Below, one piece after another: positions 33,293-41,647 of a DNA stretch of 64,000 nucleotides. The DNA lies in assembly GCA_964621185.1 (NCBI GenBank), contig CAZULM010000019.1, positions 1-64,000 of the forward strand, read 5' to 3'. The notes under the pieces are model-generated. The model was given only the letters and a program-made list of their open reading frames with translations. It did not search any database and was not told the DNA's origin. The translations under genes and the position numbers were made by a program. The DNA comes from M3007 sp964621185 (GTDB taxonomy: Bacteria; Bacteroidota; Bacteroidia; Chitinophagales; Saprospiraceae). Position 1 is the stretch's first letter. Each line of letters begins with the position of its first letter.

Positions 33293-34211
33293 GGGATTTC
33301 CGCAGCGCACGTGCCTTGCGCATGGCCGCAAAAGCGCCCGAATTTACAAGCCATACCCCGGTGATGGTGATGCTCATGCCGATGGCGATCCAAACCGTAA
33401 GGCTTTCCCCCAGCAACAACCAGCCCAAGAGCAGCGCCACGATGGGGTTGATGTAGGTGTAGAGCGAAGTAACGGTGGCGCTCAAGTGCTTCAGTGCGAA
33501 CATGTACATGGTAAAGGCCAGCGCTGAACCGATGATGGTTAGGTAAATCAAAGAAGTCCAGCCCAAAACGCTGTGGTGTATCGCCCAGGTTTTGTCGAAG
33601 AAAATACTGAATACAAACCCGCCCAGGCCTCCTGCAAGTATCTGGATGCCCGCGTTGAGCAAGGGCGACACGTCGGGCGAATTCCAGCGCTTGGCCATTA
33701 CTGTGCCGAGCGACCAAGTGCAGCAAGAGGCTAAGCAGGCAGCGACGCCCCAGCGGTATTCCGGGCGGACAAAATCGGCCCAGCCATGGTTGAAAATGAC
33801 GCCCAAGCCGCCAAAGCCCAGCAGTACCCCCACCACCATCCGGGCGTTCACCTTGTCGGGGCTTTTCCACATTACCGTAAATATAACCACCATCACCGGG
33901 GTGAGCGAGCCGATGATGGCAGCGATGCCAGAGCTGATGTACTGCATGCCCCAGGTGATGAAGCCGTTGCCGCCGGTTATGGTCGCTAAACCTGTAAGGG
34001 CTTGGCGGACAACATATTGCCTGTCTGGAGCTGCTCCTTTCCCTTGGTAAAAGGCCATAGCCAGCAACAGCAGGCCGGCAGCGGTTTGCCGAATCCCCAC
34101 CAGCAAGAAAGGCGGGAAATCAAAAACCGCGTACTTGATGGCGGTGTAGGTAGTGCCCCAAATTATGCATATCGCCCCGAGGGCAAGGTAGGCGCGCTTT
34201 GTGTCCGTCAT
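33288..34211 (-). CDS. EamA/DMT family membrane transporter
   Basis: A 307-residue inner-membrane protein with ten predicted helices in two EamA halves. Typical marks are Ile-Ile-Trp-Gly-Thr-Thr-Tyr-Thr in helix 1, Arg-Gln-Thr-Ala-Ala-Gly in helix 2 and Tyr-Thr-Tyr-Ile-Asn-Pro-Ile-Val-Ala in the second half. Members export amino acids or other metabolites; substrate unknown. It lies 9 bases after the GNAT gene on the same strand, so the two are probably one operon. Confidence 0.9.
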   Translation of the reverse strand: MTDTKRAYLALGAICIIWGTTYTAIKYAVFDFPPFLLVGIRQTAAGLLLLAMAFYQGKGAAPDRQYVVRQALTGLATITGGNGFITWGMQYISSGIAAIIGSLTPVMVVIFTVMWKSPDKVNARMVVGVLLGFGGLGVIFNHGWADFVRPEYRWGVAACLASCCTWSLGTVMAKRWNSPDVSPLLNAGIQILAGGLGGFVFSIFFDKTWAIHHSVLGWTSLIYLTIIGSALAFTMYMFALKHLSATVTSLYTYINPIVALLLGWLLLGESLTVWIAIGMSITITGVWLVNSGAFAAMRKARALRKSQ

Positions 34212-34220
34212 AACTTGTGG

Positions 34221-34739
34221 TCACTTGAGTGGGGCAACATCTTCCGGGCCGCCGAGTTTTAGCACCATCATAAAATCATTCATCTCATAGCCGTTGCCGA
34301 TGTCGAAATCGTAGCAGCCTTCAATGGTAAAGCCTACGCGGAAATAGAAGTTGATGGTTTTGTAGTTCTGCCGGTTGACGGTGAGCCGGAGCGTGCGCAA
34401 GTCGGGATATTGTGCCAGCACCCGCTCCAAAATGACCTTTCCAAAGCCCTTGCCGCGTTTATCGTTGTCGATGTAGAACTTGTTCATAAAATACTCGCCC
34501 GGCCCCTTTGGGCTGATGGCTACGTAACCGATCACCTCGCCGTTGAGCTCCGGAAGCCAAAATACCTGCCCGTCTGCCATTTGGGCAGCAAGCGATTCGC
34601 CGGTGTAGTAGCGGTCGAGCATGTACTCCACTTGCGGCTCCCCGATCATGGGGTAATAGTGTTCCCGCCATATTCGCTGTGCCAGGGTGGTGATCAGCGG
34701 GATGTCTTCAGAGCTGGCCTTGCGGATGGAAATAACCAT
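34221..34739 (-). CDS. GNAT family N-acetyltransferase
   Basis: A 172-residue acetyltransferase. The CoA motif A reads Phe-Tyr-Ile-Asp-Asn-Asp-Lys-Arg-Gly-Lys-Gly-Phe-Gly-Lys, and Asn-Phe-Tyr-Phe-Arg-Val-Gly-Phe follows in motif B. A frame extends 44 codons upstream into the palindromic repeats; I place the start at 34739 because the extra part is Arg-rich repeat translation. It probably acetylates a small amine or protein N-terminus; substrate unknown. Operon with the DMT transporter: gene order GNAT then transporter. Confidence 0.85.
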   Translation of the reverse strand: MVISIRKASSEDIPLITTLAQRIWREHYYPMIGEPQVEYMLDRYYTGESLAAQMADGQVFWLPELNGEVIGYVAISPKGPGEYFMNKFYIDNDKRGKGFGKVILERVLAQYPDLRTLRLTVNRQNYKTINFYFRVGFTIEGCYDFDIGNGYEMNDFMMVLKLGGPEDVAPLK

Positions 34740-34765
34740 TGCTTTAGATTTGATAATTATGTGCC

Positions 34766-34912
34766 GCCGTTCACGTACCGCCAACCTTCGGTTGGCGCTG
34801 CGCCGTTCACGTACCGCCAACCTTTGCTTGGCGCTGCGCCGTTCACGTAAAGCCAACCTTCGGTTGGCCAATTATCCCCGCGCCAACCGAAGGTTGGCGG
34901 TACGTGAACGGC
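34766..34912. repeat. Tandem palindromic repeats with inverted copy (BIME-like element 2)
   Basis: Three direct 36-bp units (starting 34766, 34802, 34838), each with the hairpin GCCAACC-TTC-GGTTGGC after GTTCACGTA, then an inverted copy at 34881-34912. It lies between the GNAT and OmpH-like genes and is open in frame on both strands, which can mislead gene calling. Confidence 0.9.
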
Positions 34913-34953
34913 CCCGCCCCGGCAGGCCAGCCAAAGGTCGGCGGCACCTGGGA

Positions 34954-35544
34954 TTACTTCTTCGGTGTCTTGGCGTTCAGCAGCTCCAGCACTTCTTTGG
35001 TGATGTCGAGGCTGTCGTTGGCCAACAGGATTTGCCCGCCGCGGGAATAGGACAGGATGTAGTCGTAGCCGATCTGGCTGGAAAGTGTTTTGAGGTTGCT
35101 TTCCACATTGGCGTACAGGTCGTTGAACGCTTTCTTCTGGTCTTCGGCGAGCGATTTGCTAAGGCGTTCCTTTTCTTCCTCTAATTTTTGGGCGCGCTGG
35201 CGCAGGGCCATGTCCGCTTTCTCTGCATCGGCCTGGGTCATGTTGCCGCCCTGGAATTTCTCCTGGAGGGCTTGCGCGTCTTTCATCAGCGCCTCTTCTT
35301 TGTTGGCTAAGCTTTTTTGGGCGTTCATCATGCGCTGCTCGATGGCTTCCTTTTGCTGTTTCAGCCATTCGTACTTGGCATCCAGGGTGTCGCCGTTCAC
35401 ATAAGCGATGCGCACACCGCCCGTATTCGCGGGTGCTGCGATCACCTTGGGCTCCGTGCCTTTGGCGTTTTTTGAGTTCAAATAGTACAGGTGCCCGACC
35501 AGCAGGAACAGGATCACGTTGAGGATAATGGGTAAGTGTTTCAT
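34954..35544 (-). CDS. OmpH/Skp-like periplasmic chaperone
   Basis: A 196-residue protein with an N-terminal membrane anchor or uncleaved signal (about 4-23), then a long coiled coil (about 60-145), the jellyfish-tentacle shape of Skp/OmpH. Val-Arg-Ile-Ala-Tyr-Val-Asn-Gly-Asp-Thr-Leu at ~43-53 and a C-terminal Tyr-Asp-Tyr-Ile-Leu-Ser-Tyr strand with Leu-Asp-Ile-Thr close match OmpH family ends. Skp-like proteins escort unfolded outer-membrane proteins. No bam or lpx genes are adjacent. Confidence 0.85.
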   Translation of the reverse strand: MKHLPIILNVILFLLVGHLYYLNSKNAKGTEPKVIAAPANTGGVRIAYVNGDTLDAKYEWLKQQKEAIEQRMMNAQKSLANKEEALMKDAQALQEKFQGGNMTQADAEKADMALRQRAQKLEEEKERLSKSLAEDQKKAFNDLYANVESNLKTLSSQIGYDYILSYSRGGQILLANDSLDITKEVLELLNAKTPKK

Positions 35545-35741
35545 AATAATTTGTTTAGAAAGGAAGGTTACAGGGTTAAAGGGTTACAGGGTTTCATGGT
35601 TGCAAGGTTTAAGGAGAGAGAGGCAACTGTGGCTAATGGGAGCATTGGGGCGTATTTTGTGGCGAAAATAAGGGAGATGGAGGATACCGTGGTGAAATTG
35701 GAAAATTCAAACTGGCTGGACCAATACTTTGCATCGCCCTT

Positions 35742-35811
35742 CCGCACTCCGCATTCCGCACTCCGCATTCCGCACTCCGCATTCCGCACTCCGCATTCCG
35801 CACTCCGCATT
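35742..35811. repeat. 70-bp heptanucleotide tandem array
   Basis: Ten perfect copies of a 7-bp unit, CCGCACT alternating strictly with CCGCATT (that is, five 14-bp units). It starts directly after the stop codon of the TolC-like gene and would vary in length easily by slippage. Confidence 0.98.
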
Positions 35812-35813
35812 CC

Positions 35814-36530
35814 CTACTCCTCCTTTGCCGGGTGTTGCACTTGTTCCCAGCGCAGCCCGATAATTTCTTCAAGCTGATATTTCGCCAGTTCCAGGTCGGT
35901 AGCGGCGCGGATGCGGGCTTCGCGGGCTTGGTAATAGGCAGCTGAGGCGGTGGTGTATTCTTCCAGGGTTTTTTCGTCGGATTTGTAGAGCTGTTGCACG
36001 ATGATGAATGTGTTGTTGAATTCCTGTTCAACAAGGGCGCGTTCTTTCAAAATTTCGCGGCTGAGGCGGAAGTTGGCCCAGCGCTGGAGTGTTTCGGCCC
36101 TTATTTCCAATTTGCGCTGGTTTACTTTATGGCCGGCGATATCGACCCTTTGGTGGCCGATCTTCGATTTTTCCTTTTGGGTGAGGATGTTGTAAAGGTT
36201 GAGGGTCACGCCAACGTTGTACCGGGGGAAGAACACGTTCCCGAAGGTATCCACGCCGCGCAGGTTCGATTCGTTGAGGTTGAAGGAGGCCTGCATGTCG
36301 CGCATCCACTCTTTTTTGATGTTCTTGCTGTCGCTGCGGGCGTTCAACAGCTCTCCTTGGGCAATGGCGCTTTCCGGGTAGTTCTGCCAGGCCAATTGTA
36401 CCAGGTACTCCGAAAACTCGCGGGCTTTGGTGTCGATGGGCTGGATTACGGCGTCAAAATCGGTTTGTTGGGCACAAATCCCTCCTGCCAAACAGAACAT
36501 TCCCAGAACGAACAGACATTTGTATAACAT
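35814..36530 (-). CDS. TolC-family outer-membrane efflux-like protein (short)
   Basis: A 238-residue exported protein; signal peptide cleaves near Gly-Ile-Cys-Ala-Gln (~20). It is mostly helical with the Asn/Leu pattern of outer-membrane efflux proteins: Asn-Val-Gly-Val-Thr-Leu-Asn-Leu-Tyr-Asn-Ile and later Ala-Ala-Ser-Ala-Ala-Tyr-Tyr-Gln-Ala-Arg-Glu. At 238 residues it is about half the size of a TolC protomer (two repeats, ~430), so it looks like a single-repeat member rather than a truncated gene. No inner-membrane pump or adaptor is adjacent. I start at 36530 to match the signal peptide. Confidence 0.7.
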   Translation of the reverse strand: MLYKCLFVLGMFCLAGGICAQQTDFDAVIQPIDTKAREFSEYLVQLAWQNYPESAIAQGELLNARSDSKNIKKEWMRDMQASFNLNESNLRGVDTFGNVFFPRYNVGVTLNLYNILTQKEKSKIGHQRVDIAGHKVNQRKLEIRAETLQRWANFRLSREILKERALVEQEFNNTFIIVQQLYKSDEKTLEEYTTASAAYYQAREARIRAATDLELAKYQLEEIIGLRWEQVQHPAKEE

Positions 36531-36737
36531 GGCAATCAAGTTTAAAGGTGCAATATAGTCAACGCAAAATGGTTGTAAAAATCGAATGTCTGCAATCCAT
36601 TTAAAATCAATCATCCACCCGCCTTCACAAATGCTCAGGCGGATAACGCATCCATCAATCCTTCAAATCCATCCAAATTCAGGTAAAAAAACAAATCCCC
36701 CGAAAGTTACCCAGTAACTCCGGAGGATTCCTCGCTG

Positions 36738-36821
36738 TGACCACGACTGGAGTCGAACCAGCACATCCGTAAGGACACTACCCCCTCAAAGTAGCGCGTC
36801 TACCAATTCCGCCACGTGGCC
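36738..36821 (-). tRNA. tRNA-Leu(GAG)
   Basis: An 84-nt class II tRNA. The acceptor stem GGCCACG pairs with CGTGGTC (one G-T), the D loop is GAATTGGTAGACGCG-like, the anticodon stem CTACT/GGTAG encloses TTGAGGG with anticodon GAG (complement of 36785-36787), a long variable arm follows and the T loop is GGTTCGACTCC. CCA is not encoded. Confidence 0.95.
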
Positions 36822-36890
36822 ATTTTTAAAAAGCGGACGCAAAGATAATGGAAAGGAGTTGAATAAAAAAAGAGATGGTGAGAAAAGGTT

Positions 36891-38060
36891 TCAGGTAAAC
36901 ATATCCTTCACCCGATCAAAAAAACCTTTGTCGTCTTTTCCGGGGCTGGGCTTGAAATTGGGCATGTTGCGCAGTTTTTCCAGCAATCTTTGCTCCTCGT
37001 CGTTGAGCTTTTTGGGCGTCCAGACATTGATGTGGATCAGCTGGTCGCCGCGTTGGTAGCTTTGGAGGGCGGGCAAGCCTTTGTCTTTGAGCCTGAATAT
37101 CTTGCCCGACTGTGTGCCGGGTGGGATGGTGATGCGCGCTTGGCCGTCGAGGGTGGGCACTTCTATTTTGCTGCCCAAGGCGGCATCGGCAAAGTTGAGG
37201 AACAGCTCGTGGATGATGTTGTTGCCTTCGCGGGCAAAATGCTCGTGCGGCACTTCTTCCACTGTGATGAGCAGGTCGCCAGGCTGGCCACCCTTGGCGC
37301 CGGCGTTGCCGCGGCCCGCCATGGAAAGCTGGATGCCCTCGTGCACGCCTGCCGGGATGTCCACATCGATGGTGTCTTCGCCGAAGGTGCGGCCGTCGCC
37401 TTTGCAGACATTGCAGGGCGATTTGATCTGCTGGCCGGCGCCGTGGCAGGCAGGGCACTGCACGGCGGTCTGCATCATGCCGAAGGGAGTTTGGGTCACC
37501 CGGTTGACGGATCCGGCGCCCCGGCAGGTGCTGCATGTTTCTATGGAGCTTTGGTCGCGCGCGCCGCTGCCGCCGCAAGTGTTGCACGGAACTTGCTTGC
37601 GCACCTTTATTTTTTTGTTGACGCCTGTGGCAATTTCTTCCAAGGTCATCTTTACCTTGATGCGCAGGTTGGAGCCACGCTCGCCACGGGATCGCCGGCC
37701 ACCCCCGCTGCGCCCCCGACTCCTGCCGCCGCCAAAAAACTCGCCAAAGATATCGTCGGAATCGAACCCGAAATGCCGCAGGATGTCGTCCATGTCCATG
37801 CCCTGGAAGCCGCCCGCGCCGCCGCCCGACATGCCGTCCACGCCTGCGTGGCCGTGCCGGTCGTAGCGCGCCTTCTTGTCGGCATCGCTCAACACGTCGT
37901 AAGCCTCCGCAGCTTCCTTGAATTTTTCCTCGGCTGATTTGTCTCCCGGGTTTTTGTCGGGGTGGTATTGGACGGCCTTGTTGCGGTATGCCTTCCTTAT
38001 CTCATCGGTACTGGCTGTTTTTGGGACGCCGAGCACCTCGTAGTAATCTCTTTTTGCCAT
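36891..38060 (-). CDS. dnaJ: Chaperone DnaJ
   Basis: A 389-residue full-length type I Hsp40. The J-domain (1-70) has His-Pro-Asp at about 33-35, a Gly/Phe-rich region follows, then four Cys-x-x-Cys-x-Gly-x-Gly zinc motifs (Cys-Asn-Thr-Cys-Gly-Gly, Cys-Ser-Thr-Cys-Arg-Gly, Cys-Pro-Ala-Cys-His-Gly, Cys-Asn-Val-Cys-Lys-Gly at about 152-225) and the C-terminal substrate-binding domains. It stimulates DnaK ATP hydrolysis and delivers clients. It follows grpE on the same strand, 48 bases downstream; dnaK is not in the window. Confidence 0.98.
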   Translation of the reverse strand: MAKRDYYEVLGVPKTASTDEIRKAYRNKAVQYHPDKNPGDKSAEEKFKEAAEAYDVLSDADKKARYDRHGHAGVDGMSGGGAGGFQGMDMDDILRHFGFDSDDIFGEFFGGGRSRGRSGGGRRSRGERGSNLRIKVKMTLEEIATGVNKKIKVRKQVPCNTCGGSGARDQSSIETCSTCRGAGSVNRVTQTPFGMMQTAVQCPACHGAGQQIKSPCNVCKGDGRTFGEDTIDVDIPAGVHEGIQLSMAGRGNAGAKGGQPGDLLITVEEVPHEHFAREGNNIIHELFLNFADAALGSKIEVPTLDGQARITIPPGTQSGKIFRLKDKGLPALQSYQRGDQLIHINVWTPKKLNDEEQRLLEKLRNMPNFKPSPGKDDKGFFDRVKDMFT

Positions 38061-38108
38061 TCGTGAAAGTTGTCTGTTGTTAGGGCTGCGTGAAGATGGC
38101 CGTATGCC

Positions 38109-38672
38109 TTATTTCCCAACAACCACTTTTGCATAGCGGATGATACGATCGCCCAGGGAGTAGCCTTGTTCGGTGACATCTACGATTTTGCCTTTCAGGT
38201 CGTCGGAAGGGGCGGGTATTTCGGCGATGGCTTCGTGGCGGTCGGCATTAAAGTCGTCGCCAGCCTTGGTTTCGAACATTACCATGCCTTTTGAGCGCAC
38301 AATATTGGTCAGTTTCTGGTGGATCAGCGCGGTGCCTTCGGAAAGGGCGCCATTTTTTTGGGCCCGGTCGAAATCGTCCAAAATTGGCAGCAGGGCTGTC
38401 AAAATTTCACGTCCTGCTGTGGAAATGAGCTCCATGCGTTCCTTTGCCGCGTTCCGCTTGAAGTTTTCGAAGTCGGACAACAGGTACAGGAGTTTTTTCT
38501 TGGTTTCCTCCAGTTCCTGCTGTAATTCGGCTGTTTTGTCGGCCTCGGGGCTCGCTTCCGGCGCGTCCTGCATGGCTTCCGCTTGTTCCGGCGCGTTCTC
38601 GGGCTGCTCCTGCTCGTTTTGTTCAGGCTCTTTTTCTTTCATGTCGAATATTTTTCTGAGCGTTTTTTTCAT
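38109..38672 (-). CDS. grpE: Nucleotide exchange factor GrpE
   Basis: 187 residues: an acidic, Glu/Gln-rich N-terminus, a long coiled coil (about 50-100) and the beta-domain with Gly-Glu-Ala/His-Glu-Ala-Ile-Ala-Glu-Ile-Pro and Gly-Tyr-Ser-Leu-Gly-Asp-Arg-Ile-Ile-Arg-Tyr-Ala-Lys-Val-Val-Val, the GrpE signature. It releases ADP from DnaK. A longer frame runs upstream through repeat B; I choose the ATG at 38672, the second possibility being 38642. It forms an operon with dnaJ. Repeat B copy 3 ends just upstream of the start. Confidence 0.97.
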   Translation of the reverse strand: MKKTLRKIFDMKEKEPEQNEQEQPENAPEQAEAMQDAPEASPEADKTAELQQELEETKKKLLYLLSDFENFKRNAAKERMELISTAGREILTALLPILDDFDRAQKNGALSEGTALIHQKLTNIVRSKGMVMFETKAGDDFNADRHEAIAEIPAPSDDLKGKIVDVTEQGYSLGDRIIRYAKVVVGK

Positions 38673-38689
38673 GGAGATCGGGGACAGTT

Positions 38690-38765
38690 TATACCAGGAT
38701 TCTATTGATTTGCAAGGTTTTATGGATGGATCATATTGATTATTAAGGATTTGCCTCCTGATATT
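38690..38765 (-). repeat. Dispersed repeat family B, copy 3
   Basis: Reverse complement of this segment aligns almost base for base with copy 2 at 33218-33292: TCAGGAGGCAAATCC, ATAATCAATATGA, CATCCATAAAA, ending AATCCTGGTATA. It ends ~18 bases before the grpE start. Confidence 0.85.
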
Positions 38766-38900
38766 TCCCCAAATCATTTTCCTTGGGTTATAATTGTCAG
38801 TTGGCATTCGTGTTGCTGCTTTTTTGTTTGGGGGAAGTTAAAGGCCATTAACCACAACTTTCATGCCCCGGGGCTATTGATGTCAAATTGTCAGTCGGGC

Positions 38901-39407
38901 TCACAGTTTTTCCGACAACATCTTTTCTATGTATTCCGGCGCGAGGTTTACCCCCATGATGAGGCCATCGGGGTTTAGCAGGAAGGTTGCGGGTATTGAT
39001 TTTATGTTGAACTGTTTGGCGAGCGGCCCGTCAAAATTGATGGATTCCATGGTGTGGTAGCGCCATGCCATGCCGTCGTTATTGATGGCGTTCAGCCAGG
39101 CGTTCCGGCTCGGCTCGATGCCGATGCTGAAAATCTCGAATCCTTTGTCGTGGTATTTGTTGTACAGTTTTATCAAATGCGGGTTCTCGCGGCGGCAGGG
39201 GCCGCACCAGCTGCCCCAGAATTGTAGCAGCACGTATTTCCCCCTTAAGTCGGAGAGTTTGGCGCGCTGGCCGTCAACAAGTGTCACCTCGATTTCTGGC
39301 ACCTTGTCGCCCCCGCTGAAACGGGGTTGGCGATATTTCCAAACGCCGAAGGCCATAACAAAGCAAGCCACTGCAACCAGTCCGTAACGAAGATAATTTT
39401 GATTCAT
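38901..39407 (-). CDS. TlpA-like thiol-disulfide oxidoreductase
   Basis: A 168-residue thioredoxin-fold protein with an N-terminal membrane anchor (about 7-24), so in the periplasm and tethered to the inner membrane. Active site Trp67-Cys68-Gly-Pro-Cys71 in the TlpA/ResA context Leu-Gln-Phe-Trp-Gly-Ser-Trp, with the cis-Pro segment Ser-Ile-Pro-Ala-Thr later. It probably reduces periplasmic disulfides, for example in cytochrome c maturation. It may partner the double-thioredoxin lipoprotein at 14943, but nothing links them beyond the fold. Confidence 0.9.
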   Translation of the reverse strand: MNQNYLRYGLVAVACFVMAFGVWKYRQPRFSGGDKVPEIEVTLVDGQRAKLSDLRGKYVLLQFWGSWCGPCRRENPHLIKLYNKYHDKGFEIFSIGIEPSRNAWLNAINNDGMAWRYHTMESINFDGPLAKQFNIKSIPATFLLNPDGLIMGVNLAPEYIEKMLSEKL

Positions 39408-39559
39408 ATTTTTGTATTTGCCTTGAGTGGCTTTCGCAAACCACTTTTCATTGAGTTCAGCTATTCAACCTGTTGGCGAAAATCAGCGGGAAGGGGCCGA
39501 GCCAGCGCTTGTTTGCAAGCAAGGCCTTACTTTTACCCCTTTCAAACAAACCGCTCCCG

Positions 39560-40441
39560 ATGCTCAAAGTCGATCCGAAAGAAATTGCCACCAAAGATTT
39601 GCACCAGTTTATGCTCGGCGCTGTGGCACCGCGCCCCATTGCATTCGCCAGCACCATCAGTTTAGATGGTATCCCCAACCTTGCACCGTACAGCTTTTTC
39701 AACGCTTTCAGCAGCAACCCGCCGATCGTGATCTTTTCGTCGAACCGCCGGGTGGCGAACAACACCACAAAAGACACCTTGAAAAACGTGCAGGACACTG
39801 GGGAGGTAGTGATAAACGTTGTATCCCACAAAATTGTTCGGCAAATGGCCATTGCCAGCATCGAGTACGACACGAGGGTGAACGAGTTTGACAAAGCTGG
39901 ACTTACGCCCCTGGCTTCGGAGCTGATCCGCCCGTTCCGTGTTGCCGAAAGCCCGGTGCAGATGGAGTGCAGGGTGGACCAGATACTGCCCCTGGGCGAA
40001 AGCGGCGGGGCCGGCAACCTGATCGTTTGCCGCATCGTGCTGATGCACATTTCCGAAGACGTGCTCACCCAAAGCGGGCGCATAGACCCGCACAAAATTG
40101 ACTTGATGGGCCGGATGGGGCGTTTCTATTACGCGCGCGCCAGCGGTGCGGCCATCGAGGAGATCGTGCAGCCGGTGGACGTAATCGGTATCGGCTTCGA
40201 CGGGCTGCCGAGCGCGTTGCGGAACAGCAAAATACTGACGGGCAACAACTTAGGGGAGTTGGCAGCGCTGCCTGCCCTGCCCTCGGTGGAAGAAGCGGCG
40301 GCTTTGCTTGCGCAGGATGCGCGGGCGCAGGCGCTGCTTGCGGGCAAGGTTGCGGAAGAGGCCTGGCATGACTATATCAAAGAGGTTATTGAGGCGGGGA
40401 ATGTGGCGCTGGGGGCGGCGCTGGCGGTGATGCAGAAATAA
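39560..40441 (+). CDS. Flavin reductase family protein
   Basis: A 293-residue FMN-binding split-barrel protein. The N-terminal part has Ala-Pro-Arg-Pro-Ile-Ala-Phe-Ala-Ser-Thr, and Ser-Phe-Phe-Asn-Ala-Phe-Ser-Ser-Asn-Pro-Pro-Ile-Val-Ile-Phe-Ser follows, the flavin-binding pattern of flavin reductase-like proteins. A ~90-residue Ala/Glu-rich helical tail extends beyond the usual ~200 residues. The ATG at 39560 is the family-like start; codons before it belong to the intergenic gap. Monocistronic. Likely reduces FMN/FAD for a partner oxygenase, unknown here. Confidence 0.9.
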   Translation: MLKVDPKEIATKDLHQFMLGAVAPRPIAFASTISLDGIPNLAPYSFFNAFSSNPPIVIFSSNRRVANNTTKDTLKNVQDTGEVVINVVSHKIVRQMAIASIEYDTRVNEFDKAGLTPLASELIRPFRVAESPVQMECRVDQILPLGESGGAGNLIVCRIVLMHISEDVLTQSGRIDPHKIDLMGRMGRFYYARASGAAIEEIVQPVDVIGIGFDGLPSALRNSKILTGNNLGELAALPALPSVEEAAALLAQDARAQALLAGKVAEEAWHDYIKEVIEAGNVALGAALAVMQK

Positions 40442-40481
40442 TTTCAAAGAAAGCTTCAGTGAACCTTCAACCCTCAATTTT

Positions 40482-41030
40482 ATGCCTATTAATATCTTCA
40501 GATTTTTTCTTGATTTAATAGCTGAAAGCTATGTCATATCGATACTACTATACTGGCTAATTTCTCAGTACGTTGCGCTTTTAGGCAATAGGAAAGAAGG
40601 AATTTGGAATAATTTGAACTTGATAGGTCTTGGATTAGGCATCTTGGTTTTGTGTGATGAGATCAATTCATTTTTTGGCGAGCCAGCCAGTAATTATGCT
40701 CGGATAGATTGGACGGCTCCCTTCAGGCATGCTTTTTGGATGTTTTCGCTTGTCGCATACTGCTTGAGCATCCTTGTTTTTATTTCAAAAAAACGTCGCA
40801 AAGCACCGCGTTGGATAGTTTTGGGGGTTGGATTGTTGCTATTGCCAAAAATTATATACCCATTTAAGGAATGGTTGGTGCTAAAACAATTGGGACACTC
40901 CATTCCAATTTCATGGCATCTGCTTGCGTTTTCTTCGCCTACCTGGTGGCTCAGCCTAATTTTTGTGGCAACATTCCTTGGTGCTGCACATTATTTCTCC
41001 GCTGCAGCGCCGGCTGGGAAGGCTAATTAA
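40482..41030 (+). CDS. AT-rich integral membrane protein of unknown function
   Basis: A 182-residue protein with about five hydrophobic helices (near 10-32, 45-62, 83-102, 112-128 and 150-172). Lys/Arg residues cluster in Lys-Lys-Arg-Arg-Lys-Ala-Pro-Arg. Base composition is lower in GC than the flavin reductase gene 40 bases upstream. I recognise no family. Possibly transferred or fast-evolving. Confidence 0.65.
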   Translation: MPINIFRFFLDLIAESYVISILLYWLISQYVALLGNRKEGIWNNLNLIGLGLGILVLCDEINSFFGEPASNYARIDWTAPFRHAFWMFSLVAYCLSILVFISKKRRKAPRWIVLGVGLLLLPKIIYPFKEWLVLKQLGHSIPISWHLLAFSSPTWWLSLIFVATFLGAAHYFSAAAPAGKAN

Positions 41031-41167
41031 CACTGGAAAAGTGTTGGTTTTTGTCAATTGCTGGAAGCCCATTCATATTATTCTATATTTTCAACGCAAC
41101 CCCTTGTTTCGACTTTCCGTAAGGTTGTCAAGGTGCAATTCCGCACCCGGATAAATCTAAAATTTTA

Positions 41168-41566
41168 ATGAAGAACTTCTTGTTTTTGGGCACCTGCGCT
41201 ATGCTGGCGGTCCTATTCTCCTGCCAAAAAGAATCATTCTCCGTGCTGAACAACGCCCCTGAGGGCTTCTACGACACTGCGGTTGACCGCGGCGGAAAAG
41301 GGCGTCACCACCATGATGATTCCACACACGTACACGATTCTACCCACGTGCATGATTCCCTGCATGTGCACTGCGATTCTCTCCATGTGCACGACTCCCT
41401 GCATGTGCACGATTCAACGCATGTTCACCATCACGACTCAACCCATGTAGATTCGACAGGTCACGGCGGCCACGGCGGCCACGGCGGTGGTGGCCACGGT
41501 GGTCATGGCGGTGGTCATGGCGGCGGTCATGGCGGCGGTCATGGCGGCGGCAAAGGTGGCAACTAA
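41168..41566 (+). CDS. Histidine-rich repeat lipoprotein
   Basis: A 132-residue exported protein; signal peptide with Cys at the lipobox-like Leu-Phe-Ser-Cys (~residue 19), so probably a lipoprotein. Residues ~47-97 are repeats built on His-Asp-Ser-Thr/Leu-His-Val; residues ~98-130 are Gly-Gly-His repeats. The protein is over one quarter His, suited to binding Zn, Ni or Cu at the cell surface. The His-Asp-Ser part varies at silent positions, so it is kept by selection, while the Gly-His tail is almost uniform. No family recognised. A terminator hairpin follows. Confidence 0.75.
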   Translation: MKNFLFLGTCAMLAVLFSCQKESFSVLNNAPEGFYDTAVDRGGKGRHHHDDSTHVHDSTHVHDSLHVHCDSLHVHDSLHVHDSTHVHHHDSTHVDSTGHGGHGGHGGGGHGGHGGGHGGGHGGGHGGGKGGN

Positions 41567-41591
41567 TCTATTTGAACTTATTGTACGGAGC

Positions 41592-41635
41592 AACGCGCTT
41601 CACAGGCAGTTTGCCCGTGAGGCGCGTTTTTTATC
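41592..41635 (+). terminator. Terminator hairpin after the His-rich gene
   Basis: ACGCGC-TTCAC at 41593 onward pairs with GTGAGGCGCGT, and T6 follows at once. It ends the His-rich gene 26 bases upstream. Confidence 0.75.
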
Positions 41636-41647
41636 ATCTCTAACCGC

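Noticed and set aside
34740..34871. Longer N-terminus of the GNAT protein reading through Arg-rich repeats
   Set aside because: The extra codons are translation of the palindromic repeat units; the family-like sequence starts at 34739.
35568..35810. Frame with Arg-Asn-Ala-Glu-Cys-Gly-type repeats
   Set aside because: It is only the 7-bp tandem array read in frame; no start signal or family.
38673..38807. Longer N-terminus of GrpE
   Set aside because: The extension is repeat family B read in frame; GrpE homologues start near Met-Lys-Lys-Thr.
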